A stretch of 64,000 nt of DNA from Geodermatophilus telluris (GCF_900102745.1 NZ_FMZF01000001.1:372001-436000); one strand, 5' to 3'. Shown: positions 43,871-53,459, counted from the stretch's first letter. Made by a program: numbers and translations. The notes: a model not told the origin generated them from the sequence alone.

Positions 43871-45082
43871 TCAGTGCTCCTCGGAGGCGGGGAAGGCGAA
43901 CGCCGGGTCGACCTCGCCGTCGGCGAGGTAGCGGGCCGCGGCGACGGCGCGGGCGCGCACCGCGGCGAGGTCGGCGCCCAGCGCGGTGACGTGGCCGAGC
44001 TTGCGGCCGGGGCGCTGACCCTTGCCGTACCAGTGCAGCTTCACGTCGGGCCAGTGCGCCATCAGGTGGTGCACCCGCTCGTCGATGCCGGGACCGACCC
44101 AGTCCGGCGCCGACGCCCGACCGCCGAGCACGTTGGCCGTGACGACGACCGGTGCGGCGAGCTCCGTCGAGCCCAGGGGGTAGTCGAGGACGGCGCGCAG
44201 GTGCTGCTCGAACTGGCTGGTGCGGGCCCCCTCGATCGTCCAGTGGCCGGAGTTGTGGGGGCGCATGGCCAGCTCGTTGACCAGCACGCCCCCGGCGGTC
44301 TCGAACAGCTCGACGGCCATCACGCCGACGACGCCGACCCGGGCGGCGATCCGCACCGCGAGCTCCTGCGCCGCGCCGGCGGTCTCCTCGTCGAGGCCCG
44401 GCGCCGGAGCGAGCACCTCGGTGTTGATCCCGTCGCGTTGCACGGTCTCGACCACCGGCCAGACGGCGACCTGGCCGAACGGCGAGCGGGCCACCAGCAC
44501 CGCCAGCTCGCGCAGCAGCGGCACGCGCTCCTCGACCAGCAGCGCGGGGTGCGCGGCGAACAGGTCGCCGGCCTGGCCGGGCTCGTCGAGGACGAACACA
44601 CCGCGGCCGTCGTAGCCGCCGCGGGGGGTCTTGACGACCACCGGCCACCCGCCGTGTGCGTCGGCGAACGCGGCGAGGTCCTCCGGGGAGCGCACCTCGG
44701 CCCAGGCGGGCTGCGGCTCACCCGCCTCGGCCAGCGCCCGGCGCAGCACCAGCTTGTCCTGCGCGTGGACCAGCGCCCCGGCGCCGGGCGCGACGCGGAC
44801 GCCCTCGGCGGCCAGGGCCCGCAGGTGCTCGGTCGGGACGTGCTCGTGGTCGAAGGTCACCACCGTCGCGCCCTCGGCCAGGGCGCGCAGCGCGTCGAGG
44901 TCGCGGTGGTCGCCGATCCGGACGTCGGGGGCGACCAGCGCGGCGGAGTCGGCGGGGTCGGTGGCCAGCACGCGCAGCGACTGGCCGAGCGCGACGGCGG
45001 CCTGGTGGGTCATCCGGGCCAGCTGCCCGCCTCCCACCATGGCGACGACGGGCAGGCCGGTCCTCGGGTCGAGTGAGGTCAT
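43871..45082 (-). CDS. purK: 5-(carboxyamino)imidazole ribonucleotide synthase
   Basis: 403 residues. ATP-grasp enzyme making N5-CAIR from AIR, bicarbonate and ATP. MVGGGQLARM at about 14-23, FDHEHVP, VVVKTPRGGYDGRGVFVLDE (ATP-binding loop), NELAMRPHNSGHWTIEGARTSQ-like segment with active-site residues. ATG 45082 is 10 bases from a TAGCCT hexamer. It directly abuts purE. Confidence 0.97.
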   Translation of the reverse strand: MTSLDPRTGLPVVAMVGGGQLARMTHQAAVALGQSLRVLATDPADSAALVAPDVRIGDHRDLDALRALAEGATVVTFDHEHVPTEHLRALAAEGVRVAPGAGALVHAQDKLVLRRALAEAGEPQPAWAEVRSPEDLAAFADAHGGWPVVVKTPRGGYDGRGVFVLDEPGQAGDLFAAHPALLVEERVPLLRELAVLVARSPFGQVAVWPVVETVQRDGINTEVLAPAPGLDEETAGAAQELAVRIAARVGVVGVMAVELFETAGGVLVNELAMRPHNSGHWTIEGARTSQFEQHLRAVLDYPLGSTELAAPVVVTANVLGGRASAPDWVGPGIDERVHHLMAHWPDVKLHWYGKGQRPGRKLGHVTALGADLAAVRARAVAAARYLADGEVDPAFAFPASEEH

Positions 45083-45092
45083 GGCGCCGCCG

Positions 45093-45098
45093 AGGCTA
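45093..45098 (-). promoter_or_regulatory. -10 element (TAGCCT) of the purK-purE promoter
   Basis: TAGCCT on the minus strand ends 10 bases before ATG 45082, giving a transcript that starts at or within about three bases of the start codon. Confidence 0.45.
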
Positions 45099-45116
45099 GT
45101 GGCCCGGCGGGGGGAC

Positions 45117-45803
45117 TCACCCACCGGCGGCCCGGGCGAGGACGGCGACCCGCAGGGTGCGGCCCACCTCGTCGGCCACCTGCTGGGTCGGGTGGATGCC
45201 GTCGGCGCTGCCACCGGCCACCCAGCCCTCGCCGTCCCGGGCGGTCTCCCAGGGGTCCACGTAGGTCCAGCCCTGCTCGAGGGCGAACTGCCGCAGCTGC
45301 TCGTTGTAGGCGGTGGCGGCCGCCGCGTGGTCGGCGGACGGCGGGATGGCCGACACGATCACCTCGTCCAGCCGCAGCGTCCGCGTGACCGTCAGGAGGT
45401 TGTCGCGGCTGGCCTCCCAGGCGACGCCCTGGGCGACGTCGTTGGTGCCGGCCATCACCAGGAGCACGTCGCCGTCGACCCGGCCCACGCCCTGGCGCAT
45501 GTCCCCGGTGGTCGCCCCGGGCACCGCCCAGCCGCCGCCGAGGACGAGCGGGTCCCCGAGCGCGGCCGGCACCCACGAGCCCTGGCCGCGGACCTCGCCG
45601 TCGGCCAGGGGTTCGGTGCCGGCGGTCAGCGAGTCGCCGACCACGACGAGGACGACCTCCTCGGGCTCCCGGTCCTCGGCCTGCACGTCCGGCGTGGCCG
45701 TGCACGCGGCGGTGCTCACGAGCGCGCACAGCAGCACCAGGAGCACGGCCGCGCGCCGCCACCGCGGGGGTCTCAGCCGGGACCGGCGGGAGGGAGAGGG
45801 CAT
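45117..45803 (-). CDS. SGNH/GDSL-type esterase lipoprotein
   Basis: 228 residues. Lipobox VSTAAC gives a lipidated cysteine at about 34. SGNH blocks: VVVGDSLTAG with the nucleophilic serine, MAGTNDV with the asparagine, DGIHPTQ with the Asp-His pair. A secreted, membrane-tethered hydrolase, perhaps acting on acylated glycans or lipids; the substrate is unknown. GACAAT 7 bases before ATG 45803 may be its -10. It lies 34 bases upstream of purK on the same strand but purK has its own -10. Confidence 0.9.
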   Translation of the reverse strand: MPSPSRRSRLRPPRWRRAAVLLVLLCALVSTAACTATPDVQAEDREPEEVVLVVVGDSLTAGTEPLADGEVRGQGSWVPAALGDPLVLGGGWAVPGATTGDMRQGVGRVDGDVLLVMAGTNDVAQGVAWEASRDNLLTVTRTLRLDEVIVSAIPPSADHAAAATAYNEQLRQFALEQGWTYVDPWETARDGEGWVAGGSADGIHPTQQVADEVGRTLRVAVLARAAGG

Positions 45804-45875
45804 GGCTGCGATTGTCGCCTGTGCGGTGGTCGGGGCCGCGGACGCAGGGCAGCGTGCCCGCCGGCCGCCGGACCG

Positions 45876-45881
45876 TACAGT
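45876..45881 (+). promoter_or_regulatory. -10 element (TACAGT) of the leaderless gtrA promoter
   Basis: TACAGT ends 8 bases before ATG 45890, identical in hexamer and spacing to the glf promoter. Confidence 0.55.
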
Positions 45882-45889
45882 CGGTCCCC

Positions 45890-46426
45890 ATGGGCCTCCT
45901 CCCGGCGCTGGGCCGCCGCGCCAGGAGCACGTGGCACCTCCTGCTCCGGGAGCTGGGCGCCTTCGGCGCGGTCGGCGCCTCCTGCTTCGCCCTCGACGTC
46001 GCCCTGTTCCAGCTGCTGTACGGCTCGGGCACCGGCGCGGTGACGGCCAAGCTGGCGTCCACGCTGGTCTCCACCTCGGTGGCCTACCTCGGGCACCGGT
46101 TCTGGTCGTTCGCGCACCGCGAGCGCACCGGCTACCGGCGGGAGTACGTCGCCTTCGTGCTGGTCAACGGGCTGACCCTGCTCCTGGGGCTGGCGGTCGT
46201 CGCCGTCGTGCGCCACCCGCTGGGCCAGGAGCACGCCCTGGTGCTGCAGGCGGCCAACGTCGCCTCCATCTGCCTGGGCACGGTCGTGCGCTGGTTCGCC
46301 TACCGCCGCTGGGTCTTCCCGCCCAAGCAGGCGCCGGCCGCTGGGACCACGCCCGAGCAGGGCCGCCCGCACACCGGGGTCGTGCGCCGGCTCCCCGGCA
46401 CCGACCCGGCCACGACCGGCGCCTGA
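45890..46426 (+). CDS. GtrA family membrane protein
   Basis: 178 residues, four membrane helices. FGAVGASCFALDVALFQLLY and TSVAYLGHRFWSFAHRE are the typical first and second helix regions, and VVRWFAYRRWVFP the fourth. GtrA proteins are thought to help move polyprenyl-phosphate sugars or support GT-C enzymes. Rv3277 is its positional equivalent. ATG 45890 is chosen because of the -10 eight bases upstream; upstream in-frame ATG 45812 is less likely. It converges on sbcC with 10 bases between stops. Confidence 0.9.
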   Translation: MGLLPALGRRARSTWHLLLRELGAFGAVGASCFALDVALFQLLYGSGTGAVTAKLASTLVSTSVAYLGHRFWSFAHRERTGYRREYVAFVLVNGLTLLLGLAVVAVVRHPLGQEHALVLQAANVASICLGTVVRWFAYRRWVFPPKQAPAAGTTPEQGRPHTGVVRRLPGTDPATTGA

Positions 46427-46436
46427 CGCCGCGCCG

Positions 46437-49397
46437 TCAGGCGGCGAGGCGTGAGCCCGACCGGCCGGCGACGACCTCCAGCCGGGTGGGGATGCGCGTG
46501 CGCAACTCCTCGAGGTGGCTGATGACGCCGACCGTCCGCCCGCCCCGGCGCAGCTCGTCGAGCACGGTCATCACCGCGTCGAGGGCCTGGGCGTCGAGGG
46601 TGCCGAAGCCCTCGTCGACGAACAGCGTGTCCATCTGCACGCCGCCGGCCTCGGCGGTGACGACGTCGGCCAGCCCGAGGGCGAGGGCCAGCGAGGCCAT
46701 GAAGCTCTCCCCGCCCGAGAGGGTCTTCGTGGGCCGCCGGGTGCCGGTGTACTCGTCGAGGACGTCGAGGCCGAGCCCGCCGCGGGCGCCGTGGCGGCCC
46801 AGCGCGTCGCTGTGCAGGAACGTGTAGCGCCCGCGCGACATCTCCTGCAGCCGCCGGCTGGCCACCTCGGCCACCTGCTCGAGGCGGGCGGCGAGCACGA
46901 AGGACTGCAGCCGCATCCGCAGCGTGTTGGCGCCCCGTCCCCCCACCAGGTCGGCCAGCCCGCCCACCTGGTCGGCGCGGGCCCGGCGCTCGGCGAGCTC
47001 CACCTCGGCGGCGACCACCTCGCCGGCCAGCCCGTCGAGCGCGTCGGCGCAGCGGCGCGCCTGGTCCAGCGCGGTGACCGCCTCCTCGCGGCGGGCGGTC
47101 GCCTCCGCGCAGCGGGCCTGCAGGGCGGCGACGTCGGGCCGCTCGTCCAGGTCGGCGAGGTCGGGGTCGGCGAGCGTGGCGGCCAGCACCGAACGGGCCT
47201 CGTCGTGCTCGGCCAGCCGGCGGTCGAGCGCGGCCAGCTCCCCGGCGGCCAGCAGCGCCTCCCCGGCGGCGCGGACGTCGGCGAAGCCGGCCGCGGCGGC
47301 CCGGTCGGCGGCGGCCGCGCGGGCCTCGTCGTCGGCGGCGGCCGCGCGGCGCTCCTCGTCGGTGGCGGCCACGGCGGCCTCGCAGCGGTCGGCCCCGGCG
47401 GTGAGCCGGGTGACCCGGGCGGGCAGGTCGGCGTCCCCGCCGCGGGCGGCGTCCAGCCGGGCGGTCAGCTCGGCGAGCGCGTCGGCGCGGGCCGCCCGCT
47501 CCGCGGTGCACCGCTGCAGCGCCTCCCGGTCGGCGGCCAGGGCGGTGGCGGCGGCCTCGCGGCGGGCCTCCGCGGCGGCGAGCGCGCGGCGTGCCTCCTC
47601 GACGTCCGCGGCCCGGGCGGCGACGCGGTCGCGCTCGGCGCGGGCAGCGGTGGCCTGCCCGGCGAGCTCCTCGGCGGGTCGCTCGCCGGCGCGCTCGCGC
47701 AGCACGGCCAGCCGGCGCTCGTGCTCCTCGACGACCGCGCCGGCGGCGGCACGGCGCTCGTCGGCCGCGTCGACCGCGGCGCGGGCCCGGTCCTCGTCGT
47801 CGGCGGTCACCGACGCCCCGGCCGGCACGGCGGGCCGCGGGTGCTCGGGAGAGCCGCAGACCGGGCAGTCCGCGCCGTCGGCCAGCCCGGCGGCGAGCTC
47901 GGCGGCCATGCCCTCCAGCCGGGCGGTGCGCACGTCGACCAGGCGCTCGCGGGCGTCCAGCCAGGCCAGCCGGGCGGCGTCGGCGCCGGCGCGGGCCCGC
48001 TCGAGACGGCCGGCGACCTCGGCGGCGCGGGCGGCGGCGTCCAGCGCGGCCGCGGCGGCCTCCTCCGCGGCGACCACGCCGGGCAGCCGGGCGGCGGCGG
48101 TCTGGGCGGCATCGAGCCGCTCCTGGGCGGCGGCCACCCGGGTGGGCTCCTCCTCGGCGGCGCGGGCGCCCTCGGCGCAGCGGGCGGTGAGCCGCTCGGT
48201 CTCGCGCGCCAGGCGGGTCACCGCGGCGGCGAGCTCGGCGGCCCGGCCGGCCTCGGGCAGCAGTGCCCGGGCCGCGGCGGCGGCGTCGCGCAGCTCGCGG
48301 GCGGTGCCGGTGGCGGCCTCGCGCCCGCCGGCGACCGCGGCCCACGCTCCGGCGGCGGCCTCCCGGGCGGTGGTCGCGCGCCGGGCGGCCTCCGCGGTGC
48401 GGGCGGCCGCGTCCAGGACGTCGCGCAGCGCCTCGGCGCGGCGGCCGGCGTCGGCGCGGGCCCGCAGCGGCGCCAGCTCCGGTTCCCGGGCGGTGAGCCG
48501 GTCGAGCTCGGTCCGGGCGCGGTCGCGACGGGCGTGCCGGTCGGCCAGCGCGCGGGCGGCCGCCAGGTCCGCGTCGGCGCGGGCGCCGTCGCCGGCCGCG
48601 GCCTCCGCCGCCGCGGCGGCCCGGGACTGCTGCCCGGCCGCCCGGGCGCGGACCTCCCGCACCCACGTCCCCACGGACGCGCCGGGACGCGCGCCGACCA
48701 GCTCGGGCGCCAGCTCCTCGGGCACCTCGACGTCGGCGATCTGGGCGACGCGGTGCAGCAGCGTGCTCACCCGGTGCCGGTCGGCCCGCAGCGCCTCGTC
48801 GGCGGCGCGCCGCTCGCCGGCCAGCCACTCCTCGGCGCGGGCGAACCGGTCGACGTCGAAGAGGGTGCGCAGCAGCCGCCCGCGGTCCTCGGGCTCGGCG
48901 CGCAGGAAGCGGGCGAAGTCGCCCTGCGGCAGCAGCACCACCTGGCAGAACTGCTCGGCCGACAGGCCCAGCCGCACCCGCAGGTACTCCGAGCCCTCGT
49001 CGATGCGGGTGCTCACCGGCTCCCAGTCCCCGCCCGACCGGCGCTGCACGGTCAGCCGGGCCTGCTCGGTGGTCTCCCCGGCGCCGCGCTTCTTCGGGCG
49101 GGTCTGCTCCGGCCGGCGGGTGACCCGCAGGCGCTCGCCGGCGAGGGTCAGCTCGCAGGAGACCTCGGTGCGCGTGGCGGCGTCGGCGTGGTCGCTGCGC
49201 AGCCGCCGGGCCTCCCCGCGCGCGCCCGGCACGGTGCCGTAGAGCACGAACACCACGGCGTCGAGCAGCGTCGTCTTGCCGGCGCCGGTGGGGCCCCACA
49301 GGAGGAACAGCCCGTCACGGGAGACCTCGTCGACGTCGAGGGTCTCGGTGCCGGCGAACGGGCCGAAGGCGGTGAGGGTGAGCGAGTGCAGCCTCAC
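46437..49397 (-). CDS. sbcC: Nuclease subunit SbcC (AAA/SMC-like ATPase)
   Basis: 986 residues. Walker A GPTGAGKTTLLDAVVF at about 36-51, signature and Walker B near the C-terminus (TLSGGESFMASLALALGLAD and DTLFVDEGFGTLD), long Ala/Arg-rich coiled coils between, and a zinc hook CPVC in the middle (GADCPVCGSPEH). With SbcD it forms a Mre11-Rad50-type nuclease that processes hairpins and double-strand ends. GTG 49397 overlaps the sbcD stop (GTGA). High Ala/Arg content of the coils explains long open frames on the opposite strand. Confidence 0.95.
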   Translation of the reverse strand: MRLHSLTLTAFGPFAGTETLDVDEVSRDGLFLLWGPTGAGKTTLLDAVVFVLYGTVPGARGEARRLRSDHADAATRTEVSCELTLAGERLRVTRRPEQTRPKKRGAGETTEQARLTVQRRSGGDWEPVSTRIDEGSEYLRVRLGLSAEQFCQVVLLPQGDFARFLRAEPEDRGRLLRTLFDVDRFARAEEWLAGERRAADEALRADRHRVSTLLHRVAQIADVEVPEELAPELVGARPGASVGTWVREVRARAAGQQSRAAAAAEAAAGDGARADADLAAARALADRHARRDRARTELDRLTAREPELAPLRARADAGRRAEALRDVLDAAARTAEAARRATTAREAAAGAWAAVAGGREAATGTARELRDAAAAARALLPEAGRAAELAAAVTRLARETERLTARCAEGARAAEEEPTRVAAAQERLDAAQTAAARLPGVVAAEEAAAAALDAAARAAEVAGRLERARAGADAARLAWLDARERLVDVRTARLEGMAAELAAGLADGADCPVCGSPEHPRPAVPAGASVTADDEDRARAAVDAADERRAAAGAVVEEHERRLAVLRERAGERPAEELAGQATAARAERDRVAARAADVEEARRALAAAEARREAAATALAADREALQRCTAERAARADALAELTARLDAARGGDADLPARVTRLTAGADRCEAAVAATDEERRAAAADDEARAAAADRAAAAGFADVRAAGEALLAAGELAALDRRLAEHDEARSVLAATLADPDLADLDERPDVAALQARCAEATARREEAVTALDQARRCADALDGLAGEVVAAEVELAERRARADQVGGLADLVGGRGANTLRMRLQSFVLAARLEQVAEVASRRLQEMSRGRYTFLHSDALGRHGARGGLGLDVLDEYTGTRRPTKTLSGGESFMASLALALGLADVVTAEAGGVQMDTLFVDEGFGTLDAQALDAVMTVLDELRRGGRTVGVISHLEELRTRIPTRLEVVAGRSGSRLAA

Positions 49398-50545
49398 CGG
49401 GCCAGCTCCTCGCGGGCCGCGGCGCCCAGCGCCCGGGCCAGCAGGTCCCGCTCGGCGGGGGTGGCCGCCACCCCGTCGCGGACGTGCGCGACGAACTCGC
49501 CCGCGACGTCCACGTCGCCGCGCCCGCGCAGCCGCTCCTGGTAGCTGCGGCCGTCGCCGCCGCCCCCGCCGCCGACCCACTCCAGGTGCACGCAGTGCCC
49601 GAAGCGGGCGCGCAGCTTGCGCATCGGGTCGGCCGGGCGGACGTCGTCGGTCAGCCGGGCGGAGACGAACGCGTCCTCCGCCGCGGCGTGCGCCGGGTCG
49701 TCGAGCAGCTGCTCGAGGGTGCCGGTGAGCACGACCAGCGGCCGCGGCTCCGGCAGCGGCACGGCGCGGACGCCGGCCAGCCCGGAGGCGTCGAGGTCGA
49801 CCAGCCACGCCTGCTTGCCCTGCCCGGCCTCACCGAAGGAGTAGGCCATCGGCGAGCCGCTGTAGCGCAGCCGGTCGGTGAGCGACTGCGGCCGGTGCAG
49901 GTGGCCCAGCGCCACGTAGTCCACGCCGTCGAACACCGACGCCGGCACCAGGTCGACCCCGCCGACGCAGATGTCGCGCTCGCTCTCGCTGGCCACGCCG
50001 CCGCCGACGAAGGCGTGCGCGAGCACGACCGACCGTGCCCCCGGGCGGAGGGAGAGGTCGGCGCGCACCCGCTCCATCGCCGCCCGCAGCACCGCCTCGT
50101 GGCTGCGGGCCTCCCGCAGGCCCAGCTCGTGCCGGGCGATCTCGGGCTCGAGGTAGGGCACGCCGTAGACGGCGACCTCGCCGTGCGCGTCGGTGAGCAG
50201 CACGGGCTCGTCGAGCCGCGCGGTGGACGCGCGCACGTGCAGCCCGGCCTGGGTCAGCAGCCCGGAGAAGGTGCCCAGCCGGCGGGCCGAGTCGTGGTTG
50301 CCCGGGGTGAGCACGACCGTGGCTCCCGCGCCGAGCAGCCGCCCCACCACCCGGTCGAGGACGGCCTGGGCGTCGGCCGAGGGCACCGCGCGGTCGTAGA
50401 CGTCACCGGCCACGACGACGGCGTCGACGCCCTCGGCGGCCACCACCCCGGCCAGCCCCGACAGCACCGCCTCCTGCTCGGCGAGCAGGTCGGCACCGTG
50501 CAGCGACCGCCCGATGTGCCAGTCGGAGGTGTGCAGGAGCCGCAT
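49394..50545 (-). CDS. sbcD: Nuclease subunit SbcD (Mre11-like)
   Basis: 383 residues. Calcineurin-type phosphoesterase: TSDWHIGRSLHG (Asp/His metal ligands at 8-10), AGDVYDRAVP, TPGNHDSARR, AHAFVGGG and ALGHLHRPQ provide the metal site. The C-terminal half has the capping domain and a Gly-rich linker near 325-330. ATG 50545 has TACCCT 8 bases upstream, so it is likely leaderless. Operon with sbcC. Confidence 0.95.
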   Translation of the reverse strand: MRLLHTSDWHIGRSLHGADLLAEQEAVLSGLAGVVAAEGVDAVVVAGDVYDRAVPSADAQAVLDRVVGRLLGAGATVVLTPGNHDSARRLGTFSGLLTQAGLHVRASTARLDEPVLLTDAHGEVAVYGVPYLEPEIARHELGLREARSHEAVLRAAMERVRADLSLRPGARSVVLAHAFVGGGVASESERDICVGGVDLVPASVFDGVDYVALGHLHRPQSLTDRLRYSGSPMAYSFGEAGQGKQAWLVDLDASGLAGVRAVPLPEPRPLVVLTGTLEQLLDDPAHAAAEDAFVSARLTDDVRPADPMRKLRARFGHCVHLEWVGGGGGGDGRSYQERLRGRGDVDVAGEFVAHVRDGVAATPAERDLLARALGAAAREELAR

Positions 50546-50553
50546 GGGTGCGC

Positions 50554-50559
50554 AGGGTA
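50554..50559 (-). promoter_or_regulatory. -10 element (TACCCT) of the leaderless sbcDC promoter
   Basis: TACCCT on the minus strand ends 8 bases before ATG 50545. Confidence 0.5.
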
Positions 50560-50607
50560 GGTCGCGGGGCCGACAGGACCGGTCGGGCCCGCCGGGACCG
50601 GCAGCGG

Positions 50608-51912
50608 TCAGCCGCTGACGAGGCTCGGCTGCGCGGCGTCGGCCTGGCCCGGGGCGCGCTGCGCGGGGAACGCCGGCTCCGGGGTGCGGCCGCCCGCGGC
50701 CCCCGCCCGCTCGTGCACCGGCGGCAGGGAGACCGCGCGCGGCGCGTCCTGCGGAGCGAAGCGCCGCATGAACAGCCGCGCGGGCTCCTCGACGTAGCGC
50801 CACGTGAGCCAGGCCAGCGGGAACGGCGCGACCAGGACCAGCGGTGCGGCCAGCGACGCGAGCCGCGAGTCCGGCTGCAGGTGCGGGACGACGTCCATCG
50901 CCGTCCACCAGACCTCGAAGACGAACAGGTGCACCAGGTAGACGGCGAAGGAGATCCGGCCGCCGGTGACCATCCACGGGGTGCTCAGCAGGCGGGCCGG
51001 GCCGCGGTCGGCGAAGGCGAGCGCGCCGACGAGGACGGGGAAGGCGAGGACGGCGACGCCGGCGTGGTCGACGAAGCGGGCGGCCGACCACCACACCACG
51101 ACCCCGATGCAGACGAGCGTCCCGGCCGCCAGGACCGAGGCGCCGCGGCGGACCCGCTCGGTGGGCCGGATCCGGCGCACGCACAGCCCGGTCAGGCTGC
51201 CGGCCACGAAGGCGCCGGCGATGCGCAGCAGCCATGCCCAGGCGTACTCGTGGGTGGCGTCGGCGGCGGCGATCCAGGCGAAGGGCAGCAGCGGGAGCAG
51301 CGCCCCGACGGCGAGCACGGCGGCGGGCAGCCGGCGGACCCGGTGCAGCCCGAGGACCAGGACCGGGAAGACGAGGTAGGCCAGCCACTCGGCCGACAGC
51401 GACCAGCCGGGGCCGGGGAAGGTCGAGGCCGACACCATCGGCTGCGTCCACTGCTGGACCATGAGGACCTGCGCCAGCAGGTGCGCGGCGTCGACGTGCG
51501 GCTGGTCGGGCTCGTGCACGTGCAGGCCGCCGACGGTGAGGTGCTTGAGCACCAGCCAGCCGGTGAAGGCGCCCATGACCACGAGCCAGGTCGGCCACAC
51601 CCGGCTGAGCCGGTTCCAGTAGAAGGCCGCGGTGGAGCGCACGCCCACCCGGCGGCCGATCTTGTCGAGGTACGTGTGGGTCAGCACGAAGCCGCTGAGC
51701 ACGAAGAACAGGTCGACGCCGAGCCAGCCGCTCTGGATCAGCGGCCGGATCGGCTGGAGGACCGGCGCCCACGTCGAGCCGGGGTTGTTGCTGAAGTGGA
51801 GGACGACCACCCACGTCGCGGCGAGGGCGCGCAACCCGGTCAGGGCCCGGATCTCACCCGGTGGCGGCCCGCCCGTCGCGCGGCCCGCGTCCTGTCCGGC
51901 TGCTGCCCGCAT
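50608..51912 (-). CDS. Acyltransferase 3 family membrane protein
   Basis: 434 residues, about ten helices. LTGLRALAATWVVVLHFSNN contains the conserved Arg and catalytic His; SGWLGVDLFFVLSGFVLTHTY follows, and WSLSAEWLAYLVFP is a further family motif. Unlike the gene at 586-2673 it has no SGNH domain but a Pro/Ala-rich C-terminal tail. It O-acylates an exported molecule, identity unknown. ATG 51912 has GGGGGAG three bases upstream; a TAGCGT -10 about 50 bases upstream fits a leadered transcript. Confidence 0.9.
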   Translation of the reverse strand: MRAAAGQDAGRATGGPPPGEIRALTGLRALAATWVVVLHFSNNPGSTWAPVLQPIRPLIQSGWLGVDLFFVLSGFVLTHTYLDKIGRRVGVRSTAAFYWNRLSRVWPTWLVVMGAFTGWLVLKHLTVGGLHVHEPDQPHVDAAHLLAQVLMVQQWTQPMVSASTFPGPGWSLSAEWLAYLVFPVLVLGLHRVRRLPAAVLAVGALLPLLPFAWIAAADATHEYAWAWLLRIAGAFVAGSLTGLCVRRIRPTERVRRGASVLAAGTLVCIGVVVWWSAARFVDHAGVAVLAFPVLVGALAFADRGPARLLSTPWMVTGGRISFAVYLVHLFVFEVWWTAMDVVPHLQPDSRLASLAAPLVLVAPFPLAWLTWRYVEEPARLFMRRFAPQDAPRAVSLPPVHERAGAAGGRTPEPAFPAQRAPGQADAAQPSLVSG

Positions 51913-51960
51913 GGTCTCCCCCAGTCGTCGTGAAGGACCGGTCCCGTGGCCCCGTCGACC

Positions 51961-51966
51961 ACGCTA
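51961..51966 (-). promoter_or_regulatory. -10 element (TAGCGT) for the acyltransferase gene
   Basis: TAGCGT on the minus strand, with start expected near 51954 and a leader of about 40 bases carrying GGGGGAG before ATG 51912. Confidence 0.4.
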
Positions 51967-52069
51967 ACGGCACGATCCGGTCACGTTGAGTCATGCGCCT
52001 CCAGACTTCGCCGGGCGCGTCCGGCACAACCTGACGAAGCGCCCCCAGCACTCCCGCGTGTCCCGGGCG

Positions 52070-52573
52070 TCACACCGCCGCGGACCGGTCGGCGTCCTCC
52101 TCGACCAGTTCGACCAGGAGCCGCTGGACGTGGTCACAGGCCGGCAGGCGGTCGAGCACGACCGCACCCTCCCCGGCGGTCTCGACCGTCAGCGTCCCGG
52201 AGCGCAGCACCCGCTGCCCCAGCGTCTGGCGGGAGGACACGTCGGTGATCCGCGACAGCGGCACGTCCCGCCCGCGGCGGGTCAGCACGCCGGCGCGCAC
52301 GAGCAGCCGGGAGGTGGTGACGACGGTGTGCGTCGTCCGCCAGCGCAGCACCGGCCGGGCGACGAGGACGGCGAGCACGACCACCGCGACGGCGAGCAGG
52401 GCCGCGCGCAGCACGCCCTGCTGCCCGCCGGCCGGGACGAGCGCGGCGACGTAGGAGCCGGCACCCACCACGACGAGGAACCACACGACCGGCCAGAACA
52501 GCGTCGTCCAGTGCGGGTGCAGGTGGACGAGGACCTCCTCGTCGTCGGCGAGGAGCTTGTCGGGGTAGGGCAC
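52070..52573 (-). CDS. PH domain-containing membrane protein
   Basis: 167 residues. Short N-terminus with EEVLVHLHPHWTTLFWP, two membrane helices (about 24-47 and 55-75), then a bacterial PH domain (bPH2) from VVTTSRLLVRAGVLTRRGRD with the IPLSRI-like DVPLSRITDV. Positional equivalent of Rv3278c, beside birA. Function is not established. GTG at 52573 gives the usual start for the family. Confidence 0.9.
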   Translation of the reverse strand: MPYPDKLLADDEEVLVHLHPHWTTLFWPVVWFLVVVGAGSYVAALVPAGGQQGVLRAALLAVAVVVLAVLVARPVLRWRTTHTVVTTSRLLVRAGVLTRRGRDVPLSRITDVSSRQTLGQRVLRSGTLTVETAGEGAVVLDRLPACDHVQRLLVELVEEDADRSAAV

Positions 52574-52604
52574 CGGGCCAGGATGACCGAGCGGGGGCCG
52601 CGCG

Positions 52605-53447
52605 TCAGGTTCCCGGCGGGCGTGTCCGCACGTGCCGGACGTCGCCGCTGGCCAGCTCGGCGGTGCCGTCCGGGGTGCGCACCACCAGCCGGCCGTCCCA
52701 GTCGACGGCGGTGGCGGTGCCCTCCAGCGTCGCGCCGTCGGGCAGCGCGACGGCGACCTCGGCGCCCACGGTGGAGCACCAGGCGAGGTAGTCGGTGGCC
52801 AGGCCGGTGGCGACCGGGTCGCCGAGCGCGGCGGTCCAGGCGAGGTAGCGCCGCTCCAGCGCGCGCAGGTAGGCCAGCAGCACCGGCGCCCGGTCCACCG
52901 CGGCGCCGGTGACCAGCGCCAGCGACGACCCGGTCGGGGGCAGCTCCTCGCGCCGGGTGGAGACGTTGAGGCCGGTGCCGACGACGACCGCGGTCCCGGC
53001 CGCCTCGGCCAGGATGCCGGCCAGCTTGGTGCCGTCGAGCGCGAGCAGGTCGTTGGGCCACTTCAGCGAGGTGCGGACGCCGGTGACCTCGCCGACGGCC
53101 TCGGCCAGCGCCACGCCGGTGAGCAGCGGCAGCCACCCGCGCCGGGCGGCGGGGACGTCGGGGCGCAGCAGCACCGAGACGGTCAGCCCGGCCCGGGGCG
53201 GGGAGGCCCAGGTGCGGGCCAGCCGGCCGCGCCCGGCGGCCTGGTGCTCGGCGACGAGGACCAGGCCCTCGGGAGCGTCGTCGCCGGCGGCCCGCTCGAG
53301 GAGGACGGCGTTGGTGGAGCCGACCTCCTCCACGACCTCCACCGAGCGCCACAGCCGGCTGTCGCGGGTGAGCGCCGCCTGCAGCGCCGGGCCGTCGAGC
53401 GGCGGGCGGTCGAGCTCCGACCAGCGGGCGGAGGACGCGTCGGGCAC
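52605..53447 (-). CDS. birA: Biotin-[acetyl-CoA-carboxylase] ligase
   Basis: 280 residues. Attaches biotin to the carrier lysine of AccA3. [32 protein letters not shown] (the biotinyl-AMP loop GRGRxxRxW) and [22 protein letters not shown] (K-W-P-N-D) are diagnostic. No N-terminal HTH, so it is not the repressor type. GTG 53447 is 19 bp from the divergent accD5 GTG, and the two starts share one -10-like element. Target AccA3 is encoded at 57.4-59.1 kb. Confidence 0.96.
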   Translation of the reverse strand: MPDASSARWSELDRPPLDGPALQAALTRDSRLWRSVEVVEEVGSTNAVLLERAAGDDAPEGLVLVAEHQAAGRGRLARTWASPPRAGLTVSVLLRPDVPAARRGWLPLLTGVALAEAVGEVTGVRTSLKWPNDLLALDGTKLAGILAEAAGTAVVVGTGLNVSTRREELPPTGSSLALVTGAAVDRAPVLLAYLRALERRYLAWTAALGDPVATGLATDYLAWCSTVGAEVAVALPDGATLEGTATAVDWDGRLVVRTPDGTAELASGDVRHVRTRPPGT

Positions 53448-53452
53448 TCCCC

Positions 53453-53459
53453 TACGCTA
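53453..53459. promoter_or_regulatory. Shared bidirectional -10 (TACGCTA) between birA and accD5
   Basis: Read on the plus strand, TACGCT (53453-53458) ends 8 bases before the accD5 GTG at 53467. Read on the minus strand, TAGCGT (53459-53454) ends 6 bases before the birA GTG at 53447. The whole intergenic space is 19 bp (53448-53466), so no separate promoters can fit, and any -35 contacts would fall inside the opposite gene. Both mRNAs would be leaderless. Confidence 0.65.

Noticed and set aside
46515..49544. Long open frame on the plus strand opposite sbcC, about 1000 codons.
   Set aside because: It mirrors the Ala/Arg-rich coiled-coil coding of sbcC and has no recognisable domain or start signals. 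The same holds for the long plus-strand frame opposite the amidase-LGFP gene (18.8-22.0 kb).
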